Of a stretch of 64,000 bases of DNA, positions 10,415 through 22,033 are shown piece after piece (the stretch's first letter is position 1; every line of letters starts with the position of its first letter). Below the pieces are notes generated by a model that worked only from the letters and a program-made list of their open reading frames with translations, was not told the DNA's origin and made no database searches. The position numbers and the translations under genes were made by a program. The stretch comes from Cloeon dipterum (Eukaryota; Arthropoda; Insecta; Ephemeroptera; Baetidae): positions 7,182,501-7,246,500 of the forward strand of contig NC_088787.1 of assembly GCF_949628265.1 (NCBI RefSeq). Direction: 5' to 3'.

Positions 10415-12908
10415 ATGAGGTTGAAAATTGGCCGCCAGTGCTGTGGAAATAATTTTGCGGCGGTTATTTCTTTAAAATTAATTTTAATTCTCTTCTACTT
10501 GACCTTAAAAGAGATTGAAAAGTTGCACACAATGGAGCACAGAAGCAGAGCGGATAAAAAGGTTTATTTTAATTTTAAATTATTTTACATCTAGAAATTT
10601 AAATCAGATTCGTCAAGCTCACCTAAATTATCCTCCACTGGACTGGAATCTGACAAACCCGAATTCTTCGTGCGCCTCTTTCGTGTCTCCGGAGGAAGTT
10701 AAGTACAATAATATTTACTGGCAAGTGCAACAGACGTCGAACGAAAAGTACTACTTGTACGGCGCCTACTTCGACAACAGGACGCAAAGTGGAATCGGGC
10801 CTGCAGTTCGCATTTTGGGAATGAGCGACCGGCTTCTTAGCCAGGAACGAAATATGTTTTGCCAGTTTTGGTTTTCTGGAGAAATAGAACCGTTCTCTTC
10901 GCAAGTGAGAATCCACAAAATCTTTATTCACTTAAATTAAAAAATAAAAGCAACAAGAAATAATTAAACATTTAACACACAATAAAGAGATTATTTTTTG
11001 CAAATTATCTTGGTGATAATTGTTGTATTTTAATTAATATGAAATATTCATCATGACACAGAGCAATACATAAAATATAAAAAATTAGTTTTCGGCTTCG
11101 AGCATAGAAATTTCAATAAACACCATAAAATAAATCTTGAAACGCAGGTTTCGCAATTCACCTACTTATGGGACGTCGGTTGGGACTTCGCGGACCTGAA
11201 GCTGCAGCCGTACCTGATAACGTGTGAGCTCCCTGAGGGGCACAGCCACCTGGTGCCGAGATCCGTGTCGTTGGTGGAGCACCAGTGCGACAACGCCAGC
11301 AACAATCTTCTTGTCGTGCACAATCCGCTGCCCCCCGGCCAGAAAAGGAAGGATTTCGCTGTTTGCGTTAAAGGGCTCTATTTCTATCACCAATCCATGT
11401 ACGCCGTCCGCGTTGCTGAGTACGTCGAACTGCTCAAGATCCTTGGAGCCGAACATATCACTATATACAGATTTCAGGTGGGATTTTTGGAAATTTTAAA
11501 GTAATGAAACTATCAAATAAATTAGGAAACACTATGATTTAAAATTTAAAATTTTATAAACTACCATTTGTCAGCAATGATAGACATATAAAATTCATTA
11601 ATTACTCAAATGTTCGAGTTGAAATAAATAGAAAATAACTCAAACGACATTAATTTCAGGTACACGCCAATATTTCCAAAGTGCTCGATTTTTACGCTTT
11701 AACAGACGTGGCGGTGGACTTAGTTGACACCACGATGCCGGGTCCCTTCGCCAACATACCTGACTTTATGGAAAGGTACTTGAAGGCCCACCCCAGGAAG
11801 CAGTACGTGCAGGAGGTCATTCACTACAACGACTGCATGTACCGACAGCTCGACTTGTTCAACTACTTTGTTCCTATCGACATTGATGAAGTAAGTTTTT
11901 TCTTAATTTCGTTGGATAAGTGGTAACACTGATGCGATACATGAAAGAAAAAATTACGCTGGGGAATTATTGTAATTAAAATGTGTTAAATACGGTATGG
12001 AAATTTAAAAGAAAAAATATTACGTGATTTAAAATATAATTTTGAAGACATTTTTCGTTTTTTTTTTAAATATAAAATATTTTCCAACGTTTCTACGGTG
12101 AATGGATGGACTGATTTTGGTTTTCAGCACGTCAAAAGAAAACATATTAAGTGGAGGATGCATAGTGGCAGGATTGAGTCCGAAATCGCAGCGGCAGTGC
12201 CTTAAAATAAATTTATTATGAAAATGTACGGTAGCGCCATCTGTTAATTTAAAATTTTTCAAACAATATGATTGTCTCTTTAAATAATCCAACAAATTCT
12301 CAACGCTATAATCAAAACTTTAGGATAAGAAAAAATAATTTTTATAATTTTTTAAAGTTCCAATAAATTTGAAATTATTTATTAAAATTTTCAAATTTCA
12401 ATTAAATTTATTTCAGGTGATAATGCCCGTGAGCACAGACAACTGGCACGATCTAGTGTACAAAAAAGCCATCCCAGCCTCTCAAGGACAAAATGTGTCT
12501 GCATTTATAGCAAGAAACGTCTTCCTCGCGGACTCGGAGGTTCCAGAGCACACGGACGTGATTCCGTGGTACATGCACATGCTGCAGAATGTGCGTCGTG
12601 CTCGCAACATCGACCCCGCTGATTATGTTGGAGGTCTTCTGCACCAAAAATCGTTCCACGACGTGCAGAAGGTGCTCACACTCTACAACCACTCTCCACG
12701 GGAGTGCTTCGATAAAAGGTGTAAGGTGCACGTTTTCGAACCTGAAGACGCGTTTCTCCAGCACTACTGCATCGGAAGGACGCGACCTGAGTGCAGAAAC
12801 AATAACCTGACCGTGGACACGACCATTTGGAAGTTTAAGAATGAGCTCATTCGCAATACAAATCGAGTTCTGCGCCGAGTTGGAATTTTGGGTGCAAATA
12901 ATCCCTAA
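10415..12908 (+). CDS. GT92 family glycosyltransferase, copy A (498 aa, 5 exons)
   Basis: Exons 10415-10561, 10608-10904, 11148-11477, 11660-11890 and 12417-12908, all joined in phase 0 at GT..AG borders. Exon 1 encodes a short basic N-terminus and a signal anchor (FAAVISLKLILILFYLTL, about residues 14-31), as expected of a type II Golgi enzyme. The rest matches glycosyltransferase family 92 (DUF23). Landmarks in order are YWQVQQT, CDNASNNL, FAVCVKGLYF, LLKILGAEHI, HYNDCMYRQ and DIDEVIMPVSTDNW. The DxD-type DID is the expected metal and nucleotide-sugar site. The C-terminus keeps the family's NHxPxxC (NHSPREC) and LQHY features. The characterised member is C. elegans GALT-1, a beta-1,4-galactosyltransferase acting on core fucose; the substrate here is unknown. 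All expected motifs are present, so it looks intact. A paralogue follows 780 bp downstream on the same strand. Confidence 0.88.
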
Positions 12909-12969
12909 TTTTTATGACTAACACACTAATCAGAATTAGATCAGAATATTTTTATTATATTTTTTAGTA

Positions 12970-12975
12970 AATAAA
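12970..12975 (+). terminator. Polyadenylation signal of GT92 copy A
   Basis: AATAAA about 60 bp after the stop codon. Confidence 0.6.
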
Positions 12976-12979
12976 TGCA

Positions 12980-13610
12980 TTACATATATAACACTATACA
13001 ATATAATTTATGGTTAAAAAAGTAACATTTAAAAATGTATACTTTAAAAACTAAACTAGCGTTAAAAATTTTATATACATATTTTTATTTTATTTTAAAG
13101 TGTTTTTTCATTTAAGAACTTGTCAATAAATCTTATTAAATATGTTTGGGCATCAATTAAAATTATATTTTATATTAATTTTTGAGTTTTCACGTAACCT
13201 AATAATACTAAACTGCTCATAATTGTTACTTGTGTAGATTTCTTTCAGGTATAAAGATCGTAACTGTGGTAATTCACTCTTTCACCTTAAAACAATTAAA
13301 TAGAATAATACCTCAATAATTTATGCGGCACCAAATAAATTAAACCATCGAAAAATCCAAACGCCCTCGGACAGCCATCAGTCTACGTCTACACGAAGCC
13401 CTTTGTCGTTTTTAGAGCCTTCATTGACCCCATGAGAGCCCACCTCCCCCCACTCCATGTTCGTTATTTTAAATTACAAGGTGATGCATTTTCTGACTTT
13501 TTGCCATTTTTAAAGTTGTTTATACAATTTTTCCTTTGGCCGTCGCAGTAAACGTGAAATAAAAAATTCCTCGTTTTTCTCAGCCCTCGGCCGAAGTTAT
13601 CAAGCGTGTG
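12980..13610. other. Spacer between the two GT92 genes
   Basis: AT-rich first half and more balanced second half. It contains no gene and ends in the promoter of copy B. Confidence 0.5.
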
Positions 13611-13616
13611 TATTTA

Positions 13617-13628
13617 TTTGATAAAAGG
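13617..13628 (+). promoter_or_regulatory. TATA-like/GATA box of GT92 copy B
   Basis: TTTGATAAAAGG about 60 bp upstream of the start codon combines a TATA-like core with a GATA site. A second GATA (GCGATAGCC) follows within 20 bp. The same TTTGATAAA string precedes two of the DUF229 genes. Confidence 0.45.
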
Positions 13629-13687
13629 CACGCCTGCGATAGCCAACTCTTTTTCCTTTTTCCCGAAGCGAGTGTCGATATTCGAGC

Positions 13688-15689
13688 ATGGACATCAGCG
13701 GTCTGTTTGTAAAATCGCAGCGAGGGCCCAATCTCATTTTTTACGTGCTGTTCATCGGCATCACGCTGGTCTTGCTGAATCTGAAAATCCTCTTTCTTCG
13801 ACACTACCTGCGCACGCCGAAACTGAATCTGGACGACACCAATATTTCCACTTCTGACGTGGTACAAAGGGTAAAAATATTTTAAAAAAATTTATATGAT
13901 TATTTCAGTCATAAAAATTAAGAAAATTCTTCAGGCTGAGAGGTCAAACCCGAACGTTCCGTTCGTTCTCTGGAACCGGATGGACCCGCGCGACTTCCGC
14001 GTGAACACCAGTTGCGCTTTGTACGTCACACCGCTGGAAATCAGCTTCAACAATTTGTACTGGCAAGTGCAGCAAACCGTAGATGCGAATTTATATTTTT
14101 TTGGCGCCTACTACGACATACGCCCTTTGGATGGACCAGTTGTGCGCATCTTGGCGACGGTTGACTCGCGCCAGGCAGAGAAGAAATCGCTTTTCTGCCA
14201 GATTTGGTTTGTTGAGACCACGCCGTCTTTTAGCCAGGTGAGATTATTTTTATGAATTTTGTTATAACTGCACTAGACCTTAACCGAGATTTAATTAATA
14301 TTTAAAATTAAAACACGATATGTTCGATTCAATTAATTCGAATTAATGACATTTAGGTTTATAATGAGTAAGGGATAAATTGACAAAGAACATTATAATT
14401 AATTAATCCTGAAAGGTTTAATGTGATTACGATAATTTTAAATTAATAATTATATTTAAAATAACGCTATGTTGGTAATGAAATTAAATTGATAAATAAA
14501 ATATATGAAAGCTAGCTAAAAGTTAATGAATTAGTTGCTTATGTCAAATTTGTCTTTTACTTTCTTCCCTTTTAATTAAAAGGTGTCCTTTCATTACCTT
14601 GGAAATGAAAATTGGGTTGGCAAGGACGTGAGAATGCAGCCGTACATGCTAACATGCAAGTTACCAGCAAATGGAGAGATTCCGAAATCAGTTTCGATTG
14701 TGGCAGACCGTTGTGACAATGCGACAAATAACTTGAAGGTCATCTACAACCAATTGCCTCGAGAAGAGAAGAAAAAGGCATTTGCAGTTTGCGCTAAAAC
14801 GCTATTTTTCGAAAATAGAGATGAAAGTTTCCCGACGAGACTGGTCCAGTGGATGGAAATGCTCAGGATTCTTGGGGCGAGCAATATCTCTTTTTACACG
14901 TTCCAGGTAAAATATTGTAGAATGGCAAAAATATATTCCTAAGAAATTTTAAACACCCCACAGGTTGGTGAAGACGTGAAGAGAGTGTTGAATTATTACC
15001 AGGACACCGGATTTGCTATTATTTTCCCTATCACAATGCCAGGGTCCATCGTGAACGTTCCTGAGCTGCTCGAGATTTACCTGCGGAAGCACCAGCGAGA
15101 ACGAGAGGCCCAGCAATTAATTCACTACAACGACTGTCTCTACAGAAACATGTATTTGTTCGACTACATCGTACCCTTGGACGTCGAAGAAGTAAATTTT
15201 CAATTTTCATTTATTTAAATCTCTCCATTTAGAGAAATTAACTGTTTCCAGTTAATCGTCCCTGTCAGCACAAACTCTTGGCACGAGTTGTTTGCTCTGA
15301 AAACGATTTCGGACGCATCGAATAAATCTTCAGCGTTTTTAACTCACAATAAGAACGTCCTGTACCTTTTAGAAGAAAAAAATGCATCAAATGAGTCTCT
15401 TCGGGATTTTCCACGGCTGCGGAATGAGGAACGCAATGCCATGGCTGAGTTTAAATCCTTCCAAAACACGAAGAAAGTTGTTCTGATGCGCGAACAGGAA
15501 CCCAAAGAGTGCTTCGGTGCTTGTGAAATGTACGTTTTCCGACCGGAAGAAGCGCGACTGCAGCGGTACAAAAGGAGCCTCTCCAGCAAGGCAAATAATG
15601 TGAAGACCGACAAAACACTTGGGAAGTTTAAACATGAGCTGATCGAGAACACGAACAAAGTGTTGAAAAATGTTGGTTTCAGCCCTTGA
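13688..15689 (+). CDS. GT92 family glycosyltransferase-like, copy B (491 aa, 5 exons, altered active site)
   Basis: Exons 13688-13870, 13935-14237, 14583-14906, 14964-15191 and 15252-15689, with the same number and phase-0 junctions as copy A. A signal anchor lies at about residues 16-37 (NLIFYVLFIGITLVLLNL). Shared GT92 landmarks are YWQVQQT, CDNATNNL, FAVCAKTLFF, LRILGASNISFY, HYNDCLYRNM and LIVPVSTNSWHEL. Two things are odd. The acidic metal motif reads DVEEL where copy A has DIDEV. The last exon has also diverged: NHSPREC becomes REQEPKEC, and LQHY becomes LQRY. All reading frames are open, so it is not an obvious pseudogene. It may have changed specificity or lost catalysis. This is inferred from motif comparison only. 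Confidence 0.85.
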
Positions 15690-15780
15690 AATTATTTTCT
15701 TGTCAAATGATTTGATTAAAGCCACTGGAGAGAGAGATTTTTAACTTGGAAATTAAACCGAAATGTAGTCTTAAGCAGCA

Positions 15781-15786
15781 AATAAA
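15781..15786 (+). terminator. Polyadenylation signal of GT92 copy B
   Basis: AATAAA about 90 bp after the stop codon, with a second one some 15 bp on. Confidence 0.6.
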
Positions 15787-15799
15787 TGTGTTTATCAAA

Positions 15800-17105
15800 T
15801 AAATGTAATTAAATTATTTAAATGAAACTAAAAAACAAAATTGAGAAATTTTCTTTGAAAATAATTTGGTTTTTTTATTTTACAATTTTTTTACTTTTTT
15901 TGAATTTAATTTATATGGTTCAATTTTATTTTAATCATAACTAACTGTTTGCTCTAAAATTTAATAATATCACGGAAATGACAATATTTCGTTATGTAAA
16001 CTTATGTCAAATAAGCAGGTTTGGTCAATGATATTTGTTTGTTGTGTCTAATCCAGAATCCAGGATCAATTCATCTCTCCAATGTTCAATAATTAAAATA
16101 ACTACTCAACAACAGTTAGATTGCAGCTATCAAACGATGTGCTATATTTTCCTACAGCAGAATTAAATTAATTTTCAATTGGGAGGCAGTGCCCATCGCT
16201 GGATTAGCATGCCAACTTTGGCAGTATTTTTTTTTTAAATTAAACAGCTTCAAGAAGAAAATTTAACCTTTAGTGTTTAATAGAATAAGTTAATAAAAGG
16301 TAAAATAATTTTTATGATTTAAGATTAATTTGTTGCAAAATTAAAAATGGTACAGATCCTTATCCTTCGATGCAATCCACGATCCAAATTAAATTGAGTT
16401 TAGTTCGCCGGGTTCTTGCCTTCTCCTCGAAAGGACAATTATACAGCTTGTAAATTTTCGCCGATATTAATACCATCAGTAGCTCGAGCTGAGCCAATTA
16501 CAAGCCGAACTGCTGCTCCTGGCAACTGCGATTCGAGCTGTGTCTGTGTGGGATGCATTCAAGGCGCAGCATTAACTTCGGGAGAGAGAGAGACACGGCC
16601 CGTTAAGATTTCTGCACGAAATCTGTTGCTGGCACAAAACAGGGAGGCAGCGCCTGTTTGGTATGCACGCCCCATTGCAGACAGCCGCTTCTTCGTTCGA
16701 GTCATTTGTTTCGCTGCGTGTGTGTAATCCTCCGCAAAAGCGGCGTCATTAATAATAATCATTTGCATACGGTGGCCTGAATTATGCTGCCGACACAATT
16801 CCAAGCCCTAGAAACGCTCGGCAAAATGCACATGGATGGAATTTCAAGGGTCTTTTAATTATGCAAGCTGGAATTTCAAGCGTAGAGATAATTTTCGTCT
16901 TATTCATTATTTAATGAACTAAATTTATATAAAAGTTTTATACGTAATTCTTAGCTTTATAATTTGCGAATGATTTAAATTAATTTGGATCATTTTATTA
17001 CAAAAACCTTTGATCCCACTTTTTAAATTCACGGAAATTATTATTTTAAAAATCAGCAACTGCATAAATTATGTTACGTCAATTGTAAAAACAAACATTA
17101 TAAAA
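15800..17105. other. Intergenic DNA between GT92 and Star-like clusters
   Basis: AT-rich, with a more balanced patch at about 16400-16800 holding overlapping frames on both strands. None resembles a known product. It separates convergent gene clusters and may hold only 3' flanks. Confidence 0.4.
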
Positions 17106-17111
17106 AATTTA

Positions 17112-18780
17112 TCAAGGTGGGGTGTTTTTATTTTTCTTATTGACAAAAATAAAATCTAGTGAATTTTTTGAGTGCAGTTTGAACCCGTTTTCATCCATCA
17201 GTTCAAGGATTTCGTCCAGTCGATCAGCTGACTGCGTGTACTCAACTGTCATTGTCTGCAATTAAAAAATTAAAATCTGTTCCCCTGCAAATAATTTTAG
17301 TTAAAAAACCCACCCTGATGAAGAAGCGTTCAAAATCGATGGTGCTCAATATTTCCAGTTCGTGTCCCTCCACGTCAAGGCTGAAGTAGTCGATTGTTGT
17401 TTGGTTCAGGGCGGCCATCAGGGTGTTGAAGGGAATGCACAGCTGGGAGACAAATGACACGTGCGACATGCCAGGTAAATTCATTCCCTGAGGACCGATG
17501 ATGCGTCCCGCGTAAGAATTATCCATGAAGGAAACCTTTAAATTTAAATTAATTTTAAATTTTTTTAATGATTTATTTGTTACAATCATGGAAGAAGTGC
17601 TGGTGCTCATGCACACCGGCGCGAGCCACGCTTTCCTGTTCTTGGTTTTTATTATTTTTGACTCGGTCGGCGACCCTTCCACCAGCAGGCCAGTCCAGTT
17701 GTAGCGTTTCTCCAGCATCAATGTGTTTGAGTCTCTTTCACCGTCCCAAACACCGCACTCGACGAAGAATCCGTTTTTCTGGATTAAAATTTAGTTCAAA
17801 CTTCACCGGCTTATTTTTTATAAGAATTATATTGGAAAGAAAAGTGCACATACATAATGGAATTATTTATTACCCCTCCTTTTTATTTATTATTTTGAGA
17901 TACTGAAGGTTGTTCGTGGTTATATGGCCTAGCTAGGGCTGGATTAGACGATTATATAAAAATATTTTTTTCTCTTTTAGATTTTTTGGCAATTTCAAAC
18001 TCACACCAGTTTATAATTAATTAAAGTAGTATTAAAATCTCCTGCACTTAATTAACTATAGATCCAAAAGCTAAGCTCGTTTAAATAATAGTTAAAAGGG
18101 TTATAGAAACATTTGTATCTCTATTAATTTTCAAAGAATTAACAAAAAATTTATTGGGAGTTTTATCCCTGCTTTTAGGCTTTATGAGTGTAAAAAACAG
18201 TTTTATAAGACAAATTAAACAACAATTTGGTTGATTACCTCTCTTTACCAAATTTTGTAAAAAAAGGAATGAAATAAATACCTTAAAAATACTTATTTAT
18301 ATAAATAAGATTGACAGCCGTTTCCTCAGTCCTCATGAGAAACGTTTTTCATAAAGGTCATGTAAAAAGGTTCTATTTTAATAAATAAATTTACCATTCT
18401 TCCTAATATTGTGTGAATAGTGGAAGCAACTTGGTTTTTTGAGTTATCCTTCTCGGACTCGTTCTCCAGGTTGTACGGAACGCTGCGGCTGCTTGGCTGA
18501 ATTAAAACCCTCGATTTCGTGAATTGAATCAATTCTTCGTCAGTGTCGAAAAGTCTATCCATTTGCTCCACTGAAATTAACATTAATAAATCATTTTGAC
18601 GCTAATTTGTCAATTTAACTTACTCTCTTCAGGAGAAATTGGAGCATCAGGACCGTCTGAAACGTTGCGCCACACATATTTTAGTAGAAAAATTGCACAA
18701 ATAGTTATAAAAATTAAATCCCCGTGTTTCTTCAGTACTTTGAGTGTAAAGAGGGCCATCCTTCTGTTCGTCGTGCCCAT
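17112..18780 (-). CDS. Star-like FkbM-domain methyltransferase, copy A (297 aa, 5 exons)
   Basis: Read on the - strand, the exons are 18780-18624, 18570-18395, 17778-17584, 17535-17314 and 17255-17112. The first junction is phase 1 and the others phase 0. Exon 1 encodes a short cytosolic tail and one membrane helix (DLIFITICAIFLLKYVW, about residues 20-36). Exons 3-5 carry a methyltransferase-21/FkbM fold: GFFVECGVWDGERDSNTL is the expected S-adenosylmethionine-binding region, NWTGLLVEGSPTES follows, and YFSLDVEGHELEIL is the conserved LDVEG motif. The C-terminus ends in a DFIFVNKK strand. This architecture matches arthropod Star-like proteins, type II proteins of the secretory pathway. Drosophila Star escorts the EGF ligand Spitz, but most paralogues have unknown roles and no enzyme activity has been shown for this type. 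A near-identical exon plan recurs in the next gene. Confidence 0.85.
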
Positions 18781-18845
18781 TTTTTAACGTTGCAATCAAC
18801 TGCCGCGCTCACGGCTGCCGCTGTCACGCTATCTAAACGAGAACC

Positions 18846-18853
18846 CTTATAAA
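18846..18853 (-). promoter_or_regulatory. TATA-like box of Star-like copy A
   Basis: TTTATAAG on the - strand, about 65 bp upstream of the start codon and followed 15-20 bp later by GATAGC. Copy B has AAAAGG followed by GATAGC at similar spacing. Confidence 0.4.
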
Positions 18854-18859
18854 TTCAAT

Positions 18860-19520
18860 ATCTATCTCATGCGTCACGATAAGTAATAAAACAGTATATT
18901 GATATACCGTTTCGTCAGTAAAATTCTTTTAATGTTGGCTTGGAAATTAAAACTGGAGAATTGGGATGAAATTAATTGTTATCTTTTGTTAAGTTCTTCC
19001 TCTCGCTAAATAGAATCTGAGTAATAGTAGATTTTTGGTTTATAAAATATTATGTAACGTTTTTCAAAATATAAATTTATATAATATTTAAAAAATTTGA
19101 TACCACTTTCTTTATTGATTTTTATTATTTATTTTTTTTTAATTTTAAATTTCCATTTAATTACCATTTTTGTTTTTTTGATAAATATTTAGGTTTTTTA
19201 TAGCATTATTTATTATAATTTTCATTTTGTTACATATTTGTTAGCTCAACAGAGCCTAGGTCAATTTAAAGTATAGATTGATTGCTTTCCGCGGTATAAT
19301 TTTTTAATGATATTTACTTGAAATTTTTTTCTCCAATTCTAACTAAGAATAATAATCAATATTGTCGATTAAATCCCATTTCCTGAAAAGGAATGTGCTT
19401 TATTATCTTTCGATCTACTCTGGAATTAACTAACTATCAATATTCCTTTTATAATGTAATTGTAAAAAATAATAAAAAGAGCGTAAGTTGAAATGATGAA
19501 AGCAATAACAAATATCAACA
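18860..19520. other. AT-rich spacer between Star-like genes
   Basis: Very AT-rich with long A/T runs. No gene or known repeat seen. Confidence 0.5.
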
Positions 19521-19527
19521 CGAAAAT

Positions 19528-20620
19528 TTAATCTTTCATTGTATTATTTTTCTTATTAACAAAAATAAAATCCAGATCATATGTCGATTCCAATTTAAAC
19601 CCGTTTCTTTCCATCAATTTAATTATATCAACCAGCTTATTCGTCGACAGTGTGTGCTCAACTGTCATCGTCTGCAATAAAGAAAAGAAAATATTCTGGA
19701 AAATTTAAAACCATTCCAAAACCCACCCTGATGAAGAAGCGTTCAAAATCGATGGTGCTCAATATTTCCAATTCGTCTCCCTCAACGTCCAGACTGAAAT
19801 AGTCGATTGTTGTTTGGTTCAGGGCAAGCATCAGGGTGTTGAAGGGAATGCAGAGTTGCGTAACAACGTCCGACTTCTTCATCCCCTGCGGACCATAGAT
19901 TCGTCCAGCGAACTTGTTGTCCAGAAAGGAAACCTTTAAATTTATTAAATAAGAAGGAAATTATGAAAATTTTTTTTAAAAAATTACAATCATGGAAGTG
20001 TTATTAGTGCTCATGCACACTGGAGCCACCCACGCTTTTCGATTTTTGGTCAAGATCTTTTTTGACTCGGTTGGCGACCCTTCCACCAGCAAGCCAGTCC
20101 AGTTGTAGTATTTCTCCAGCATCAGAGAGTTTGATTGTTTTTCACCGTCCCACACTCCGCACTCGACAAAGAACCCGTTTTTCTATTTTAAATTTGTTTA
20201 GAGGGGTTAATTGCAAAAAAAAAAATCGTTAAAAATTTGAATCTGTTCACCATTTGGCCTAAGAGTGAATGGATCGTGGAGGCAACTTGGTTTACAGAGT
20301 TGTCCATCCAGTTCTTCTCCTCCAGATTGTATGGAACACTGCGGCTGCTTGGCTCAATCAAAACCCGCGACTTGGTGAACTGCACTAACTTGTCATCAGT
20401 GTCCAGAATTCCAACCATTTCATTTTCTAGATTTTAAAATATGGTAGTAATCAAGAACATACATACAAAATTTATAACACTTACTCTCTTCAGCGGTAAG
20501 TGGATCTTTTGGCCTTTCTGAGCTTCTCCACTCATATATTAGGACGAAAAAAGTGCAAAGAGCAAGTAATATTAATGCTAGATTGCGGAGCTTCCTAAAT
20601 ATATTGAGAACCGCCATCAT
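19528..20620 (-). CDS. Star-like FkbM-domain methyltransferase, copy B (about 285 aa, 5 exons)
   Basis: Exons on the - strand are 20620-20485, 20426-20251, 20182-19988, 19933-19727 and 19671-19528. Exons 2, 3 and 5 have exactly the lengths of those in copy A (176, 195 and 144 nt), so the two are tandem duplicates. The membrane helix is in exon 1 (LALILLALCTFFVLIY). Key motifs are GFFVECGVWDGEKQSNSL, NWTGLLVEGSPTES and YFSLDVEGDELEIL. Exon 4 is five codons shorter than in copy A, in the loop after GRIYGPQGM. I chose the start at 20620 because it aligns with copy A. In-frame ATGs at 20617 and 20659 are alternatives. No break is seen. Confidence 0.83.
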
Positions 20621-20817
20621 TATAATATATGTTGCCCACTTTTTCGGGTATAACTGCACACTCTTTCCGCTGGCGTGCTATCAACGAATACGTGTTCCTT
20701 TTACCATTTCTGTATGGTTAACTTTTTTGATTATTTTGTCGTCTCTAGAAAAAAAACACCAGTGATAACGTCCAACCAGTAAAATATTTATTAGTTTGCA
20801 AACATTTTAATTTTTCA

Positions 20818-20823
20818 TTTTAT
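20818..20823 (-). terminator. Polyadenylation signal of the acidic-tail gene
   Basis: AATAAA on the - strand, about 27 bp after the stop codon of the gene ending at 20850. Confidence 0.5.
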
Positions 20824-20849
20824 TATTAAAACAAATAAACTACCTTACT

Positions 20850-22033
20850 TTAAGAGGTATCGAGTTTTCTTTTGAGAATTTTAAATTTCTGCTTCAATTC
20901 TTGAGTTTTCTCTTCAATCTTTTTATCAGCTGGCTGATTTTCTTCTTTTCCAGCCGCTTCTAATTTATTAAAACTTGTTCCTAAGCTGTCCATATCTTTG
21001 TAGTCCACAAAATTACTCTCTGATTTCTCATCAACTGATGGGTTTGCGTCGACCGATTTCTGGACTTCCTCCTCGACAATCTTTCCTTGTGTAGTTGTTG
21101 GCACTTGAGCCTTCTCTGCTGATTCCGGTACATTTTTCTCGTCGTCTGAGACTAGCTGAGGGTCTTTGACTTTATCTCCAATTTTCATAAATTTTGTTTG
21201 GTCCTCGTTCTCTTTTTTCTTCATTTTCCCGAATTTTAGTTTAAAATCGACACTGGATTCTGCTTTTTGTTCATCAATTTCTACGTGATCTTCAGCATTT
21301 TTTATGTTGTTCAATGTTTGGTCATGGTATTCTACCTGTTCTTTATCATCATTTTCAATTTTTTGATCGGCGACAAGATCTAAATGTGTTGCATTTTTGT
21401 TTTTATCAACATTTTCTGTGTTATTTTTAGTTTCTTCAACTTTCTGTTCAGCCTTTTCTGATTCTTGTTGCTCTTTATTGACGCTTCCATCATTTTTTAA
21501 GTTTACTTCTTGTTGTTTGGTAGTGTTTTCTTGTGTTTGAGTATTTTCTTCTTCCTGTTTGTCATTGTCATCTTTTTCTGTTTCTTCCACTTCATTTCCA
21601 GCTTCGTCCTTTTTACCCTCTACCTGATCCTCATCGTCCTCCTTTTCTTCTTCTTCAACTTTGTCACCTTTCTCATCCCCCTCTCCACCTTCCTTGTTCT
21701 CCCCTCCATCCTCCTTCTTAGTTTCCACATAGAAAGTACCAGGGTCGATTTGCTCGAGGCTGTTCTTTTTCACCGCTGAATTTCCACCCTCAGAGTTGAA
21801 ATCAAAATCCACAATTTGTTCTTGTTTGGCCGCTAGGGGTTCAGCTGGAAATTCAAATATAAATTATTGCAGACCGTGCATGAAATATTATTTAAAAAAT
21901 TCTTACGTTCATCAGTGGTTGGAACCAGGTCATCTGAAGGTTGGGAAAACCTGTACCAAATGTACAGGGTGGCCGCAGTGGCCAGCAAAGAAACGCCAAT
22001 CGCAGTTTTAAAACGCATTTTAAACGCTCGCAT
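20850..22033 (-). CDS. Single-pass membrane protein with acidic K/E-rich tail (373 aa, 2 exons)
   Basis: Exons on the - strand are 22033-21907 and 21844-20850, joined in phase 1 (GTAAGA donor, TTCCAG acceptor). Exon 1 gives a short basic N-terminus, a membrane helix (TAIGVSLLATAATLYIWY, about residues 10-27) and an acidic stalk ending TTDE. Size, membrane helix, TxxE stalk and phase-1 junction all match exon 1 of the two neighbouring Star-like genes. Exon 2 encodes no methyltransferase. It encodes about 330 residues of low-complexity Glu/Lys/Asp/Asn/Gln sequence, with sequons NTT, NNT and NAT, which fits a lumenal or extracellular side. KEKE-type lumenal tails occur in junctin and triadin, but composition alone does not prove kinship. 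The function is unknown. Disordered acidic proteins evolve fast, so homology searches may fail. Confidence 0.7.

Noticed and set aside
21510-21779. Hydrophobic Phe/Leu-rich + strand frame that resembles a membrane protein
   Set aside because: It is the antisense shadow of the Glu/Lys-rich tail on the - strand.
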